This document shows, one piece after another, positions 50,781 to 60,012 of a stretch of DNA of 64,000 nucleotides. The stretch's first letter is position 1; each line of letters opens with the position of its first letter. The stretch is taken from positions 27,982-91,981 of the forward strand of contig NZ_WHOB01000052.1 of assembly GCF_013141775.1 (NCBI RefSeq). Direction: 5' to 3'. Source of the stretch: Paenibacillus phytohabitans (GTDB lineage Bacteria > Bacillota > Bacilli > Paenibacillales > Paenibacillaceae). The translations under genes were made by a program, and so were the position numbers. The notes under the pieces were generated by a model, which did no database searches, was not told the DNA's origin, and was given only the letters and a program-made list of their open reading frames with translations.

Positions 50781-51746
50781 ATGAAGCACAAATTATCATT
50801 CCGCCAGGACGGAACCTTTACCATCGTACAATTCACCGATCTTCACTGGATGGATGGAAGAGCCGAGGATCAGCGGACGAGGGAGCTTATGGAACGCGTG
50901 ATGGAAGCGGAGCAGCCGGATCTCGTTATTTTCACAGGAGATCTGATCTATACCGGACCTGTCCCCGAAGGAGAGAAGGCATGCGAGCAGCCCAAGCGGG
51001 CGTTCCGGGAGGCTGTGGCTGCTGTAGAGAAGAGCGGTACTCCCTGGGCCTTCGTCTTCGGCAATCATGATACCGAGCAAGTTGTCTCCTATAGTGAGCT
51101 GATGGATATTGCACTGGAGCACCCCCACTGCCTGGCTGAAGCAGGTCCGGCAGAGCTGGCCGGTTCTGGCAATTATACGCTTGAGATCGCGGGCACCGGC
51201 ACCACGGCGGGCGCCATTCTCTATATGCTGGACACCGGCGCCTACTCCGGGCTTGCGCAGATTCCCGGCTATAACTGGGTCCGGCAGAGCCAGATCCGCT
51301 GGCTGACAGAGCAATCAGCCCGGCTGAATCCCCAGGCAGGTGAGGCCAAGCTGCCTGCGCTGGCATTCTTCCATATCCCGCTCCCGGAATATGCCGAAAT
51401 GTGGTCCACGCAGACCTGCTACGGCCATAAATTCGAGCAGGTCTGTGCTCCGGTGCTTAATTCGGGACTCTTCACAGCTATGGTGGAAATGGGCGATGTG
51501 GCAGGTACTTTTTGCGGACATGATCATGTTAACGACTTCACCGGCAGCCTGCATGGCATCCGGCTCAGCTATGGGCGGGCCACCGGCTACAATACTTACG
51601 GGCGGGAAGGCTTCATGCGGGGTGCACGTGTCATCCGGCTGACTGAGGGCGATAAGCAGTTCGAGACTTGGCTCCGGCTTGAGGATGGCTCGGCTCTGCT
51701 GGAACAACCCTCCCATCCCCCTGCACCTGCCGCTGATGAACACTAA
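50781..51746 (+). CDS. Calcineurin-like metallophosphoesterase
   Basis: A 321-residue metallophosphatase of the YkoQ/purple-acid-phosphatase-like group. Metal ligands appear in order: QFTDLHWMDG (D and H), VIFTGDLIY (GD), VFGNHDTEQ (GNHD), FFHIPLPEY (H) and FCGHDHVNDF (GHDH). No signal peptide is seen, so it acts in the cytoplasm. The substrate is unknown; some relatives act on phosphodiesters. GAGAGGGG lies upstream of the ATG. It is followed by a DMT transporter gene after 25 bp, probably in one operon. Confidence 0.9.
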   Translation: MKHKLSFRQDGTFTIVQFTDLHWMDGRAEDQRTRELMERVMEAEQPDLVIFTGDLIYTGPVPEGEKACEQPKRAFREAVAAVEKSGTPWAFVFGNHDTEQVVSYSELMDIALEHPHCLAEAGPAELAGSGNYTLEIAGTGTTAGAILYMLDTGAYSGLAQIPGYNWVRQSQIRWLTEQSARLNPQAGEAKLPALAFFHIPLPEYAEMWSTQTCYGHKFEQVCAPVLNSGLFTAMVEMGDVAGTFCGHDHVNDFTGSLHGIRLSYGRATGYNTYGREGFMRGARVIRLTEGDKQFETWLRLEDGSALLEQPSHPPAPAADEH

Positions 51747-51771
51747 TCATTTCTTAAGGGGTTGAAATTTA

Positions 51772-52653
51772 ATGCTGCTGCCAATTCTTTTGGTTCTGGC
51801 TTCCGGGATGTGTCACGCAGTGTGGAGCATGTTCACCAAAAGAAGCCGGGACAAAAGCATCTTCCTGTGGTCGATCATGATGATCTCTACTATTCTGCTG
51901 CTCCCTATCCTAATAACCGAGCTGTGGACTCACCCGCTTACAGCCGGAGCTTATGCCCTGCTGCTGCTGTCTGTAGCGCTGCAGGCCTTGTATTCCTGGC
52001 TTTTATCCAGAACCTATGAGATGGGTGACTTATCACAGATATATCCGGTGATGCGGGGGACGAGCACGCTGCTCATCCCGCTGATCGGTGTTCTTTTTCT
52101 GGGCGAATCGCTGACTGTCTATGGATGGGCCGGCATTGCCTTCATGCTCGGCGGATTCGCAGTGCTCAGCGGACTGGGCTCCAGAAGCTCAACCGCATCC
52201 CTCTCTGCATCCACATCCGCCGCCTTCCGGAAGTCCGGATATACGCCGATTCTTATGGCGCTCTGCGTGGGACTCTGCACAACCTGCTATGTATTCGTCG
52301 ATAAGCTGAACCTCCAGCATATGTCTCCGCTGGCGCTGCTTGAGGTCACCAATATCGGTTTTGTCGCCGGTCTGACACCGGCAGTCCTGAAATCGCGCAA
52401 GCTGCTGGAGGAGTGGAAGAGCAACAAGTTCACCATCCTGCTGGGAAGCGTGCTGAATCCGGGCTCGTATCTGCTGTTCCTCTTCGCGCTGCAGCAGGCG
52501 CCGCTCGCCCATATCAGCCCGTTGCGGGAGATCGGGACCATATTCGCTACGTTCCTGGGCATCCTCCTGCTGAAAGAGCAGCAGGGCTTGCGGCGGATTC
52601 TGTGCTCTGTAGTCATCTTCGGCGGCATTCTGCTTGTCGGGGTATGGGGGTAA
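51772..52653 (+). CDS. EamA/DMT-family transporter
   Basis: A 293-residue membrane protein with ten predicted helices in two EamA halves (about residues 1-135 and 150-290). The second half ends LAHISPLREIGTIFATFLGILLLKEQQGLRRILCSVVIFGGILLV, typical for the DMT superfamily. The substrate is unknown. An S/A-rich loop joins the two halves. AAGGGG lies before the ATG. It is probably co-transcribed with the phosphoesterase and perhaps the hybrid kinase, which follows 40 bp later. Confidence 0.88.
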   Translation: MLLPILLVLASGMCHAVWSMFTKRSRDKSIFLWSIMMISTILLLPILITELWTHPLTAGAYALLLLSVALQALYSWLLSRTYEMGDLSQIYPVMRGTSTLLIPLIGVLFLGESLTVYGWAGIAFMLGGFAVLSGLGSRSSTASLSASTSAAFRKSGYTPILMALCVGLCTTCYVFVDKLNLQHMSPLALLEVTNIGFVAGLTPAVLKSRKLLEEWKSNKFTILLGSVLNPGSYLLFLFALQQAPLAHISPLREIGTIFATFLGILLLKEQQGLRRILCSVVIFGGILLVGVWG

Positions 52654-52693
52654 AGCAGGCACCCGCCATTTCCCGGCAGGATAACCTCGAAAC

Positions 52694-55600
52694 ATGTCGA
52701 ATAAAGAACGTATGATGAAGACTAACTTAACGAAGCAAACCATGATCAATACCAAAAGCATATTGAATCTCAAGCATGCTCTGTTGCTGCTATTATATCT
52801 GACCCTCCTGATCAGCATACGTTATCTGTGGTTCAACGCGTATGCCGCGCCGGAGCACCCGGAAGTGAAGCAAGGTGTCCTCGATATGCGGGGCTGGGAC
52901 TTCGAGAATTCCCGGTCTGTGCGGCTGGATGGTGAATGGGAATTCTATCCCGGCCAATTCCTCACCCAAGAGAGCTTCACCGGGCTTACCCCGGCTGCGC
53001 AGCATGTTGTGCAGGTTCCCGGCGACTGGAGCAGCGGTTTCCCTGAAGAAGGACATTCTTCCTTCGGCTACGGAACTTACAGGCTGCGCATTCTGGTTGA
53101 CCAGCTGCAGCAGCAGCCGTATGGCTTCTGGATTCAGCGTATTCAAGCTTCCTCCGGCATTGAGATTAACGGACAGACTGAGGGCAGCTTCGGTCAACTG
53201 GCCGTGAGCCGCCAGGACTACAAACCTAAGGCTGTTTCCTATACGGCGGCCTATAATGCGGCAGGACAGCAGGAGATCACGCTGCTGGTCCGTGCAGCCA
53301 ATTACGACCACCCGCTTGAAGGTGGGATTGTCCGCTCCATCCGTTTCGGCTCCCAGGCAGCGATTGATACAGAACGATTGTATTCTATCGGCTTCCAGAT
53401 GGTCACTTTTGTGATCATGCTGCTGCATGCGATGTATGCGGGAATTCTATTCTTTTTCAACCGCCGGCAAAAAGCGTTCCTGGTGTTCTGCCTGCTGCTC
53501 CTGGCGGTAGGTGCTTCAATAGTGACCGATAATGATACCCTGCTGCTGCTCTGGCTGCCAATCAACTATACCTGGGCGCTGAAGCTCAAAATGCTGGCTT
53601 ATCCTGCGATCTCCCTGTTCATGCTGCTGCTGACCCGCAGCTTCTCCGCACAGGAGCGCCCGGGCCGCTTGTTCAAAGGTTACCTCCTTGCCCTGTGCCT
53701 CTACACCGTCTATGTACTGGTACTGCCTGCGCAGTATGTTGTATATGCAAGGCCTCTCTTCTCAGTGCTCTACCTGCTTCCGGTCGCAGGCGTCGTATAC
53801 TCCATTGGCCGTATGGTTGCCCGGCAGGAGCAGGACTCCGTATTTCTGCTGTTTGCCGCCGCGGCTATCGGCTCCAGTGTCCTTGGCGGATCCTTGGAAT
53901 CGAGCAGCAAAGCAAGTATTCTGTATTATCCGGTAGATGTCATCGCAGCCATCATCGGGTTCTCCGCTTACTGGTTCAAGCGGTATTTCCGCAATGCAGA
54001 AGAGAACCGGCTGCTTAACCAGCAGTTGAAGGAAAGCGATCATCTGAAGGACCAGTTCCTGGCGAATACTGCACATGAACTCAGAACACCGCTGCACGGC
54101 ATCATCAGCATCGCCCAAACCGTAACAGCGAAGGAGAAATCCCTCCAGGATCATCAAAGCTACCAGGATCTGGAGCTGCTCATTACCATCAGCCGCCGGA
54201 TGTCCCATATGCTGAATGATCTGCTCGATGTGACCCGTCTGCAGGAGAAGCGGATTGTATTACAGCGTGAACCGCTGGCCGTCGGGCCGCTGGTAACCGG
54301 AATTCTGAATATGTTTGAATTCATGACGGACAGCAAGCAGCTGCAGCTGCGTAACGAATTACCCGCTTCCCTGCCGCCCGTATGGGGTGATGAGAAGCGG
54401 ATTGTGCAGATTCTCTATAACCTGCTGCGCAATGCCATCAAATACACGCAGGCCGGAACAGTCACCATATCTGCCGAGGTTACCGGCAAGACCGCAAAGA
54501 TTAGCGTGTCCGATACCGGTATAGGCATCGACAAGGAGACACAAGCGAGGATCTTCTCGCCTTATGAGCAAGGGAGTAAAGGCATCAATGACGGAGGCGG
54601 AATCGGGCTTGGCTTAAGCATCAGCAAGCAGCTGGCAGAGCTTCACGGCGGAGACCTTACCGTGGATTCCGAACCCGGGAAGGGGTCCGTGTTCACCTTC
54701 ACCCTTCCCCTCGCATCTGCTTCTGAGGTCCGGCATGCGCCGGAAGAGGCCGCTGCTGCAAGGATGAATGACAGCCCGGACATGGAAGACCTTCTGCTTG
54801 AACAGGGGAGACTGTTATTCCGGCAGTCTGATACCAGCAGTATCACTGCAGTTGCATCACAAGAGATCCCTTCGCACCCTCAGATGCAGCTGCAGGAGAC
54901 CTCCATGACGGCCAAGACTCTTATTCTCGCCGTGGATGATGATCCGGTCAATCTTAAGGTGCTCGCCAGCATACTCTCGGATGAACAGCATCAGCTGGTC
55001 ACCGTCACCAGCGCCCAGGAAGCCCTGGACCTGCTTGGCACCGAACCCTGGGACCTGCTGATCGCCGATGTCATGATGCCGTACATGTCCGGCTACGAGC
55101 TGACGCGGATCGCCCGGCAGCGCTTCTCCGTCTCGGAGCTGCCGATCCTGCTGCTCACTGCCCGCAATCAGCCGGTGGATATCTATACGGGATTCTTATC
55201 CGGAGCCAATGATTATGTCGCGAAGCCCGTGGATGCTCTGGAGCTGAAATACCGGGTCCGCTCCCTGACCGGACTGAAGCAGTCTATTAATCAGAGCCTG
55301 CGGCTGGAGGCTGCTTACCTGCAGGCGCAAATTCAGCCGCACTTCCTGTTCAACACGCTGAACGCACTGCTGGCCTTAAGTGAATTCGACCTCCCGAAGA
55401 TGCGTGATCTCGGAGAGGCGTTCTCCTCCTATCTGCGAATCAGCTTCGACTATATGAACTCGCAGCAGCTGGTCGGACTGTCCCATGAGCTGGAGCTGGT
55501 TGAGTCCTATCTGTTTATTGAGAAGGCCAGGTTTGACGAACGCCTGCAGATCGAATGGGATGTGGAACCGGGGATCGAGCTGCTCCTCCCGCCGCTTACC

Positions 55601-55924
55601 CTCCAGCCGCTGGTCGAGAATGCGGTTAGACACGGCCTGCTGAGCCGGAAGGCCGGCGGCCTGCTGCATATCCGCATTCACCGCCGGCAGGGGTACACAT
55701 CGTTTGAAGTAGAGGATAACGGCAAAGGGATGCCTGATGAGCAGGTTCTTCATCTGCTGGATGACAGCGGACTCGGCTTGCCTTCCCGCGGCATCGGACT
55801 GCTGAATACCAACCGGCGGCTGACACAGCTGTATGGCCAGGGACTGGTCATTCACAGCCAGCTTGGAGCCGGCACCACCGTTTCTTTTGTTATTCCGGAG
55901 CGGAAGCAGCCGGAAGATGTTTAA
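52694..55924 (+). CDS. Hybrid sensor kinase with two kinase modules flanking a receiver
   Basis: A 1076-residue membrane protein. Residues about 28-48 are an anchor. Residues 60-215 form an extracellular jelly-roll (GEWEFYPGQFL, GYGTYRLRI) of 7TMR-DISM type, and about 225-420 hold seven helices. A HisKA dimerisation helix has the phospho-acceptor His461 in NTAHELRTPLHG, followed by a HATPase with GIGLGLSISKQLAELHGG. A receiver domain has Asp792 in IADVMMP. A second kinase module of LytS/YesM type has His883 in IQPHFLFNTLNALL and its own HATPase (PLVENAVRHG, NGKGMP). No response regulator with an output domain is adjacent, so the target is unknown. The start choice is weak; AGGAT lies 12 bases before. 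Confidence 0.9.
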   Translation: MSNKERMMKTNLTKQTMINTKSILNLKHALLLLLYLTLLISIRYLWFNAYAAPEHPEVKQGVLDMRGWDFENSRSVRLDGEWEFYPGQFLTQESFTGLTPAAQHVVQVPGDWSSGFPEEGHSSFGYGTYRLRILVDQLQQQPYGFWIQRIQASSGIEINGQTEGSFGQLAVSRQDYKPKAVSYTAAYNAAGQQEITLLVRAANYDHPLEGGIVRSIRFGSQAAIDTERLYSIGFQMVTFVIMLLHAMYAGILFFFNRRQKAFLVFCLLLLAVGASIVTDNDTLLLLWLPINYTWALKLKMLAYPAISLFMLLLTRSFSAQERPGRLFKGYLLALCLYTVYVLVLPAQYVVYARPLFSVLYLLPVAGVVYSIGRMVARQEQDSVFLLFAAAAIGSSVLGGSLESSSKASILYYPVDVIAAIIGFSAYWFKRYFRNAEENRLLNQQLKESDHLKDQFLANTAHELRTPLHGIISIAQTVTAKEKSLQDHQSYQDLELLITISRRMSHMLNDLLDVTRLQEKRIVLQREPLAVGPLVTGILNMFEFMTDSKQLQLRNELPASLPPVWGDEKRIVQILYNLLRNAIKYTQAGTVTISAEVTGKTAKISVSDTGIGIDKETQARIFSPYEQGSKGINDGGGIGLGLSISKQLAELHGGDLTVDSEPGKGSVFTFTLPLASASEVRHAPEEAAAARMNDSPDMEDLLLEQGRLLFRQSDTSSITAVASQEIPSHPQMQLQETSMTAKTLILAVDDDPVNLKVLASILSDEQHQLVTVTSAQEALDLLGTEPWDLLIADVMMPYMSGYELTRIARQRFSVSELPILLLTARNQPVDIYTGFLSGANDYVAKPVDALELKYRVRSLTGLKQSINQSLRLEAAYLQAQIQPHFLFNTLNALLALSEFDLPKMRDLGEAFSSYLRISFDYMNSQQLVGLSHELELVESYLFIEKARFDERLQIEWDVEPGIELLLPPLTLQPLVENAVRHGLLSRKAGGLLHIRIHRRQGYTSFEVEDNGKGMPDEQVLHLLDDSGLGLPSRGIGLLNTNRRLTQLYGQGLVIHSQLGAGTTVSFVIPERKQPEDV

Positions 55925-55954
55925 CTTCACGGTTATGCCTATCAGTCACAACAT

Positions 55955-55996
55955 AAAGAACCTGACTCCTCCTTCATTGGAGGGTCAGGTTCTTTA
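55955..55996. terminator. Bidirectional terminator between hybrid kinase and GH36 genes
   Basis: Stem AAAGAACCTGACTCC...GGAGGGTCAGGTTCTTT, with A and T runs outside. Convergent genes end on both sides. Confidence 0.85.
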
Positions 55997-56012
55997 TTGT
56001 CGCTATACACTG

Positions 56013-58121
56013 TCAGCCAATCTCAATGACTCTGGCCGAATAGGTCTGGGGGAGCCGGACACACAGCACCGCCCGCTCGGCATCCCAGGCGGCCACAGCG
56101 GATTCCGCCCAGGCTGGATAGAGGCATCGAACATTTCCACTCTGCCCACCGTTCTTCCCCTGCGCCGCCCCCTTCGCCCACTTGCCCAGCGGAATCTCGA
56201 TAAGCTCCTCTTCCTGATCCATCCGCCAGACGGCCAGTACGATCCGGCCGCCCAGCTGCAGACCCAGGCAGGCCCGGCTGGAATGCAGCTGCGGAATGCC
56301 CAGCGGCCAGAAGGCGGCGGCTTCCGCCAGCTCCTGCCGGAGCGACTTGTAGCAGGCGATGCCTTCGCGGACCAGAGCGCTGCCGGCTTCGCCAAGCTCC
56401 GCCAGCGGTCCGCCCAGAATGACGCGGGACAGCATCACGTTGACCATGTTGAAGATGACAGCTTCATCATCGGAAGTGGTCAGCGGATAGGACCAGATTC
56501 CGGCCTGCTCCGGCGGTATGACCGATGGGCTTGCGGCGGCAATCATGCCCATCAGCCGGTAGTCCATCTGGTCGCTGACACACTGCAGGCTGAAGCGCTC
56601 CAGGGTAGCATAATCCATCCGCATGCCTCCGCTGGCACAGCTCTCGACAATAAGCTCCGGGTGACGGAGGAACAGGCGGTCCGCCCAGGCCAGATAAGCC
56701 CGGTTATGACCCATCAGGCCATCACCCAGACTCTCCGCCGCGATATCCGTGCCGGTTCCGGCGTTCTGGTTGTAGTCGAACTTGAAGTAGCCGATGCCCA
56801 GCTCCGCAATGAGCCGGTCCACGGTGTCATCGGCATGCCGCACAACCTCCGGGTTGCGGAAATCAAGCTGGTACCGCCCGGCATCGACCACTCTGCGGCC
56901 GCGCTTGCAGAAGAACCAGTCATCAGGCCGACTGCTGAGCGGACTGTTCCGGTGCACAGATTCCAGCTCCAGCCACAATCCCGGAATCAGGCCTTTGGAG
57001 CGGATATAGCCGGTCATTGCCGCGAGACCGCCTTCGAAGCGGCCCTCCGACGGCAGCCATTCTCCCAGCTCCCCCTCATACCAGCCTGCATCAATGCAGT
57101 AAATCTCGCAGCCGGCAGCCGCAGCCGCGTCCACCAGCGGCTGCACTCTGGCCGTAGTCGGATCGCCCCACAAGCTGTGCATGAAATCGTTATAGACTAC
57201 AGGCAGCGTGCGGTTATCTTCATTCTTCCTCCGCACCTGCCGCAGATAACGGGTCAGCTCCCGGGCGGCTTCGGTGAAGCCCCCTTGAACCGCTCCGGCT
57301 ACCGCAGGAACCGATTCGAAGCTCTCTCCCGGCTGGAGCGTCCGGCTCCAGTGTCCCTCGTCCTCATTCGGCCCGCTCAGCCTGACATACAGCTCATTCA
57401 CCTCGGCATCGCTGAGTTCCCATTGCCAGGAGCCGTTATGCTCAATCTGCCAGAACAGGCAGGAGCCTGATTCTGTATTCTCAAGAATGGCTATCGGCAG
57501 ATGTTCATAGGAGGACCAAGTGCCGAGCGAATGCACCGACAGCCGATTCACCGAATGATCGAACACCCGGCTGAGGCCCCATTCAGGCAGGCTATGCTGC
57601 TGCCACTGCACCTCTCCACACCAGGAATTACGCGGCAGGTGCAGCATCATCTTCCGGTCCCACGGGAGGCTGCCTTCCTTGGCCGCGCCGTTATAGGCAA
57701 AGGAAGATATATACTCAATCGGCAGCGGCTGCTCTCCTTCATTGCGCAACTCCGTCCAGGTTCTCGCCAGGGACAAACCTGTGTAGAACTTGAAATGGCT
57801 AATCACAGCCAGCCCGGTAGCGGCATCGGACTGGCGGATCTCCAGCCTGCGGCTGTCTCCGGCTTCACTGAACAGGTGCGACTGATATTTCAGGCGGGTG
57901 CCCGGCACCGTTCCGACATGCTTGAGCCCGTGATGGATCACATGATCCTCTCCTGTAATCTGCACATCCACCAGGCGGCGGTTCGCATAGCTTTTATCGT
58001 CCAGCGTTTCTTCTTCATACGTCCCGGAGGCAAAATGCAGCAGCTTCACGCTGCCTTCGTCTGTCACTTCAATGAGCACATGCAACATAGCTTCGTGATG
58101 CTCAATACGTATCATTGCCAT
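56013..58121 (-). CDS. GH36 alpha-galactosidase
   Basis: A 702-residue family 36 glycosidase without a signal peptide. The N-terminal beta-sandwich covers about residues 1-300, then the TIM barrel. The nucleophile is the aspartate of GYFKFDYNQNAGTG. The acid/base is probably the second aspartate of VSDQMDYRLM, following IVESCASGGMRMDYATL. The C-terminal beta domain ends the protein. It hydrolyses alpha-galactosides such as raffinose or melibiose. GGGGAG lies seven bases before ATG 58121. It follows a YesM-type kinase gene by 34 bp, so it is probably a target and operon member of that system. Confidence 0.9.
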   Translation of the reverse strand: MAMIRIEHHEAMLHVLIEVTDEGSVKLLHFASGTYEEETLDDKSYANRRLVDVQITGEDHVIHHGLKHVGTVPGTRLKYQSHLFSEAGDSRRLEIRQSDAATGLAVISHFKFYTGLSLARTWTELRNEGEQPLPIEYISSFAYNGAAKEGSLPWDRKMMLHLPRNSWCGEVQWQQHSLPEWGLSRVFDHSVNRLSVHSLGTWSSYEHLPIAILENTESGSCLFWQIEHNGSWQWELSDAEVNELYVRLSGPNEDEGHWSRTLQPGESFESVPAVAGAVQGGFTEAARELTRYLRQVRRKNEDNRTLPVVYNDFMHSLWGDPTTARVQPLVDAAAAAGCEIYCIDAGWYEGELGEWLPSEGRFEGGLAAMTGYIRSKGLIPGLWLELESVHRNSPLSSRPDDWFFCKRGRRVVDAGRYQLDFRNPEVVRHADDTVDRLIAELGIGYFKFDYNQNAGTGTDIAAESLGDGLMGHNRAYLAWADRLFLRHPELIVESCASGGMRMDYATLERFSLQCVSDQMDYRLMGMIAAASPSVIPPEQAGIWSYPLTTSDDEAVIFNMVNVMLSRVILGGPLAELGEAGSALVREGIACYKSLRQELAEAAAFWPLGIPQLHSSRACLGLQLGGRIVLAVWRMDQEEELIEIPLGKWAKGAAQGKNGGQSGNVRCLYPAWAESAVAAWDAERAVLCVRLPQTYSARVIEIG

Positions 58122-58155
58122 ACTTCTCTCCCCTGTTGTGCTGCGTATTATGCCG

Positions 58156-60012
58156 TTATAGCGGTCTTTTGGCCGGCTCCGCCTTTAGGCGTACTGTAAC
58201 CGTGGTACCGGCGCCGGGCTTAGACGCGATGCTGATTCCATAATGATTGCCGGCATAGAGCCTGATGCGCTCATTCACGTTGTACAGCCCGTAGGAGCTG
58301 CCGGTGGAATCAGGCTTTGCCTCATGCGGCTCCTCCATCAGCAGTTGGCGCGCCTGCTCCTCTTCCATGCCGATTCCGTCGTCGGACACTTTGAAGATCA
58401 GATCGCCTTCTTCCTCTCTGACGGAGATGGTAATCGTTCCGCGTTTGTCTTTGGACTTCAGGATTCCATGCAAAAGGGCATTCTCGACAATCGGCTGCAG
58501 GATCAGCTTGGGCATCTGGTAGGCACCCAGCCCGGGCTCGGTATCCAGCACGAAGGCGAATGCATCCAGAAACCGGCTCTGCTGGATCTTCAGATAGACT
58601 GCGGCCAGACTCAGCTCATCCTCTACGCTGACGATGCTCCGGCCCTTGCTCAGGCTGAGCCTGAAGTATTTAGCCAGGCTATCGATCATCTGGCTGATGT
58701 CGGTTGCCCCTTTGCCGATGGCAATCCAATTGATTGTATCCAGCGTATTGTAGAGGAAATGCGGGTTAATCTGGGCCTGTAGCGCCTGCAGCTGGGCCTC
58801 GCGTTCATGAATTTCGGCTCTGTACTTCTCCTCCACCAGCGTCCGCACCCGGAGAATCAGATGATCGACACTCCGCTCCAGCATATGAAAATCGCCGTTG
58901 ACCGGAGGAAGCTCAATCAGCCCTTCACTTCCCTCCTTGCGGATGACGGTAATAACCTGCATGACTCTGCGGTTCATTCCGCGGACAATGATGGCGAGCA
59001 GCACAAAGGGCAGGATCAGGAACAGCGCCACATACTCCATCAGCGAGGTCCATTCCGACCTCTGCGTCAGCTCCACAGCACGGCGCGACAGCTGGGATTC
59101 CGTTCCCTGAGCGACCAGCCTCCAGCCGGTGGGCTGCAGCGTTGTATACATCACATCGTTGACCTCCGTGCCTATCTTCAGCGTGGAGCTGCCCTCGCTG
59201 CTCAGCTTCATGTCTTCCAGAATGGCAGGAGCAATCTTCGTACCGATTATTGCGCGGTCAGGATGATAGACAATCGTTCCGTCCGCGTCCGTCAGATAGA
59301 CCTGCGTGCCCGGCGCGAATTGGAGCGCGGACAGAATATCCGCCACCATCTTCTCCTCCACATCGATCATCAGCACTCCGGATACCTTATCGTACCGGTC
59401 CGGATCGCGCAGCATGCGGGCGAACGAGAACACGCGGGCCTTCCCGATATCAAGAAAAGATTCCTCGTAAGCCCCAATCGGAACAATGCCTCCGTTGGCC
59501 TCAATGACGGGGGAATACCAGGCTTTGTTCTTCAGGCTGTCCAGCGAGAAGAAATTGATTTTCTCACCCGCATACAGCTTCGATTGATCGACGTACAAGC
59601 GCACGTGGAATACATCGGAGTTCGACTGTACCGTATCGACGAGAAATCTCAGGTCCTTAATGACCTGCAGCTGAATCTCCATCGACTGGTCATCGGCGCC
59701 GACGGAGAGGTACGAGTGGAGGTTCGGGTTCATAAAAGCCGCATTGCTGATATCGTAGATATGCTCCAGGCGGTAAGACAGGTTGCTTCCCGCCTGCTTC
59801 AGCGCCTGCTGCATGGTCCGGATCACTTCACTCTTCAGAATGGAGGCCGAACGCTCGTAATAGCCATACAGGAAGATTCCCGCCGGAACAACAATCAGCA
59901 GCAGATAGGCCAGCAGCCACTGCCGGGGAATCCGGATGCGGCGGGCCAGGCTTACGGCCGAGCCGAAGGCTGAGGACAACAGGTGCCAGAGGCTTGCCGC
60001 TGCCCTACGCAT
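58156..60012 (-). CDS. YesM-type sensor histidine kinase
   Basis: A 618-residue membrane kinase. Residues about 20-45 and 300-320 are the two membrane helices that bound an extracellular dCache-like sensor (IVYHPDRAIIGTKIAPAILEDM). A HAMP-like segment follows. The His_kinase block is QINPHFLYNTLDTINWIAIG, with the phosphohistidine. The HATPase has PIVENALLHG and DDGIGMEEEQAR. The start ATG 60012 overlaps the regulator stop by eight bases, which implies coupled translation. The longer frame to 60111 lies inside the regulator gene. Its partner is the YesN-type regulator at 60005. Confidence 0.93.
   Translation of the reverse strand: MRRAAASLWHLLSSAFGSAVSLARRIRIPRQWLLAYLLLIVVPAGIFLYGYYERSASILKSEVIRTMQQALKQAGSNLSYRLEHIYDISNAAFMNPNLHSYLSVGADDQSMEIQLQVIKDLRFLVDTVQSNSDVFHVRLYVDQSKLYAGEKINFFSLDSLKNKAWYSPVIEANGGIVPIGAYEESFLDIGKARVFSFARMLRDPDRYDKVSGVLMIDVEEKMVADILSALQFAPGTQVYLTDADGTIVYHPDRAIIGTKIAPAILEDMKLSSEGSSTLKIGTEVNDVMYTTLQPTGWRLVAQGTESQLSRRAVELTQRSEWTSLMEYVALFLILPFVLLAIIVRGMNRRVMQVITVIRKEGSEGLIELPPVNGDFHMLERSVDHLILRVRTLVEEKYRAEIHEREAQLQALQAQINPHFLYNTLDTINWIAIGKGATDISQMIDSLAKYFRLSLSKGRSIVSVEDELSLAAVYLKIQQSRFLDAFAFVLDTEPGLGAYQMPKLILQPIVENALLHGILKSKDKRGTITISVREEEGDLIFKVSDDGIGMEEEQARQLLMEEPHEAKPDSTGSSYGLYNVNERIRLYAGNHYGISIASKPGAGTTVTVRLKAEPAKRPL

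Noticed and set aside
55833..57470. 545-codon open frame opposite the GH36 gene
   Set aside because: It lies antisense to a well-supported alpha-galactosidase and crosses a terminator. It is a composition artefact of GC-rich DNA.
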